Both the position numbers and the translations under genes were made by a program. The notes below the pieces were generated by a model. It had not been told where the DNA came from. It saw only the letters and a program-made list of their open reading frames with translations, and ran no database searches. Below are positions 14,848 through 14,943 of a stretch of DNA of 14,943 bases, piece by piece. Numbering within the stretch: position 1 is the first letter of the stretch; the number at the start of each line of letters is the position of its first letter. The stretch spans positions 1-14,943 of the forward strand of contig JARKIF010000480.1 of NCBI GenBank assembly GCA_029378245.1, given 5' to 3'. Source of the DNA: Roridomyces roridus (lineage: Eukaryota > Basidiomycota > Agaricomycetes > Agaricales > Mycenaceae).

Positions 14848-14943
14848 TATTTTGTAAGCCCTCTTGATTCGAACGTAACTGTACATAAGAGAGAGGTTCC
14901 CGGGTCCGATTTCTAAAAACGAGCCGACGTCAGATTGACAGCT
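14848..14943 (+). repeat. Dispersed repeat, copy 3 (runs off the window)
   Basis: It reads CTCTTGATTCGAACGTAACT, then GAGAGGTTCCCGGGTCCGAT, GAGCCGACGTCAGATTGACA. Its upstream part is closest to copy 2 and the GGTTCCCGGG segment closest to copy 1. The window ends inside it. Confidence 0.8.

Overview
The window looks like a repeat-rich, gene-poor stretch of a filamentous fungal genome, most likely a basidiomycete (Agaricomycetes-like). The evidence is the fungal Ty1/copia polymerase, a BED-finger hAT transposase of the type common in mushroom-forming fungi, and its many 46-55 bp GT-AG introns. The taxon is inferred; no host housekeeping gene, rRNA or intact tRNA gene is visible.

Layout. (1) 1-3868 is the 3' half of a copia retrotransposon on the + strand: reverse transcriptase, RNase H, polypurine tract and a 298 bp 3' LTR with perfect 8 bp inverted ends. 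It is broken by an insertion at 388-2759 with TG...CA ends and an ACGG target duplication. That insertion is itself interrupted by an inverted-repeat element at about 572-1419 with a GGTTAGG-rich core. (2) 4033-9781 is one hAT transposase gene on the + strand, now in three pieces (4033-5172, 5591-6847, 9527-9781). Its visible exons stay open and its introns keep GT-AG ends. The segment that should hold the first part of the catalytic core is missing, and a GGGCCCTAT-rich hAT-type MITE lies there (about 5233-5590). A 2676 bp CACTA-like non-autonomous element (6848-9523, CACTG ends, GTT duplication, TAGGCACA subterminal repeats) separates the last two pieces. This element carries two younger insertions: a GGGCCCTAT MITE (7743-8158, 8 bp duplication) and a GGTTAGG-core inverted-repeat element (8707-9067, 9 bp duplication). 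(3) 9782-10591 holds the palindromic tail of the hAT element and a GAACCTGAAC repeat element that appears to truncate a possible exon on the - strand. (4) 10837-14943 has no recognisable gene. A dispersed repeat occurs three times (about 11684, 13609 inverted, 14848), and an AT-richer block (about 12300-13450) contains a few unrecognised ORFs.

Nothing here works as an operon or pathway. The window records successive transposition: copia and hAT first, a TG...CA insertion and a CACTA-like element into them, then MITEs into those. Removing the TG...CA or CACTA-like insertion with one duplication copy restores the host reading frame exactly, so those boundaries are secure. The points of most interest are the MITE families, the tRNA-like Pol III boxes in the arms of one of them, paired hairpins in the copia LTR, and the still-open but catalytically incomplete hAT gene.
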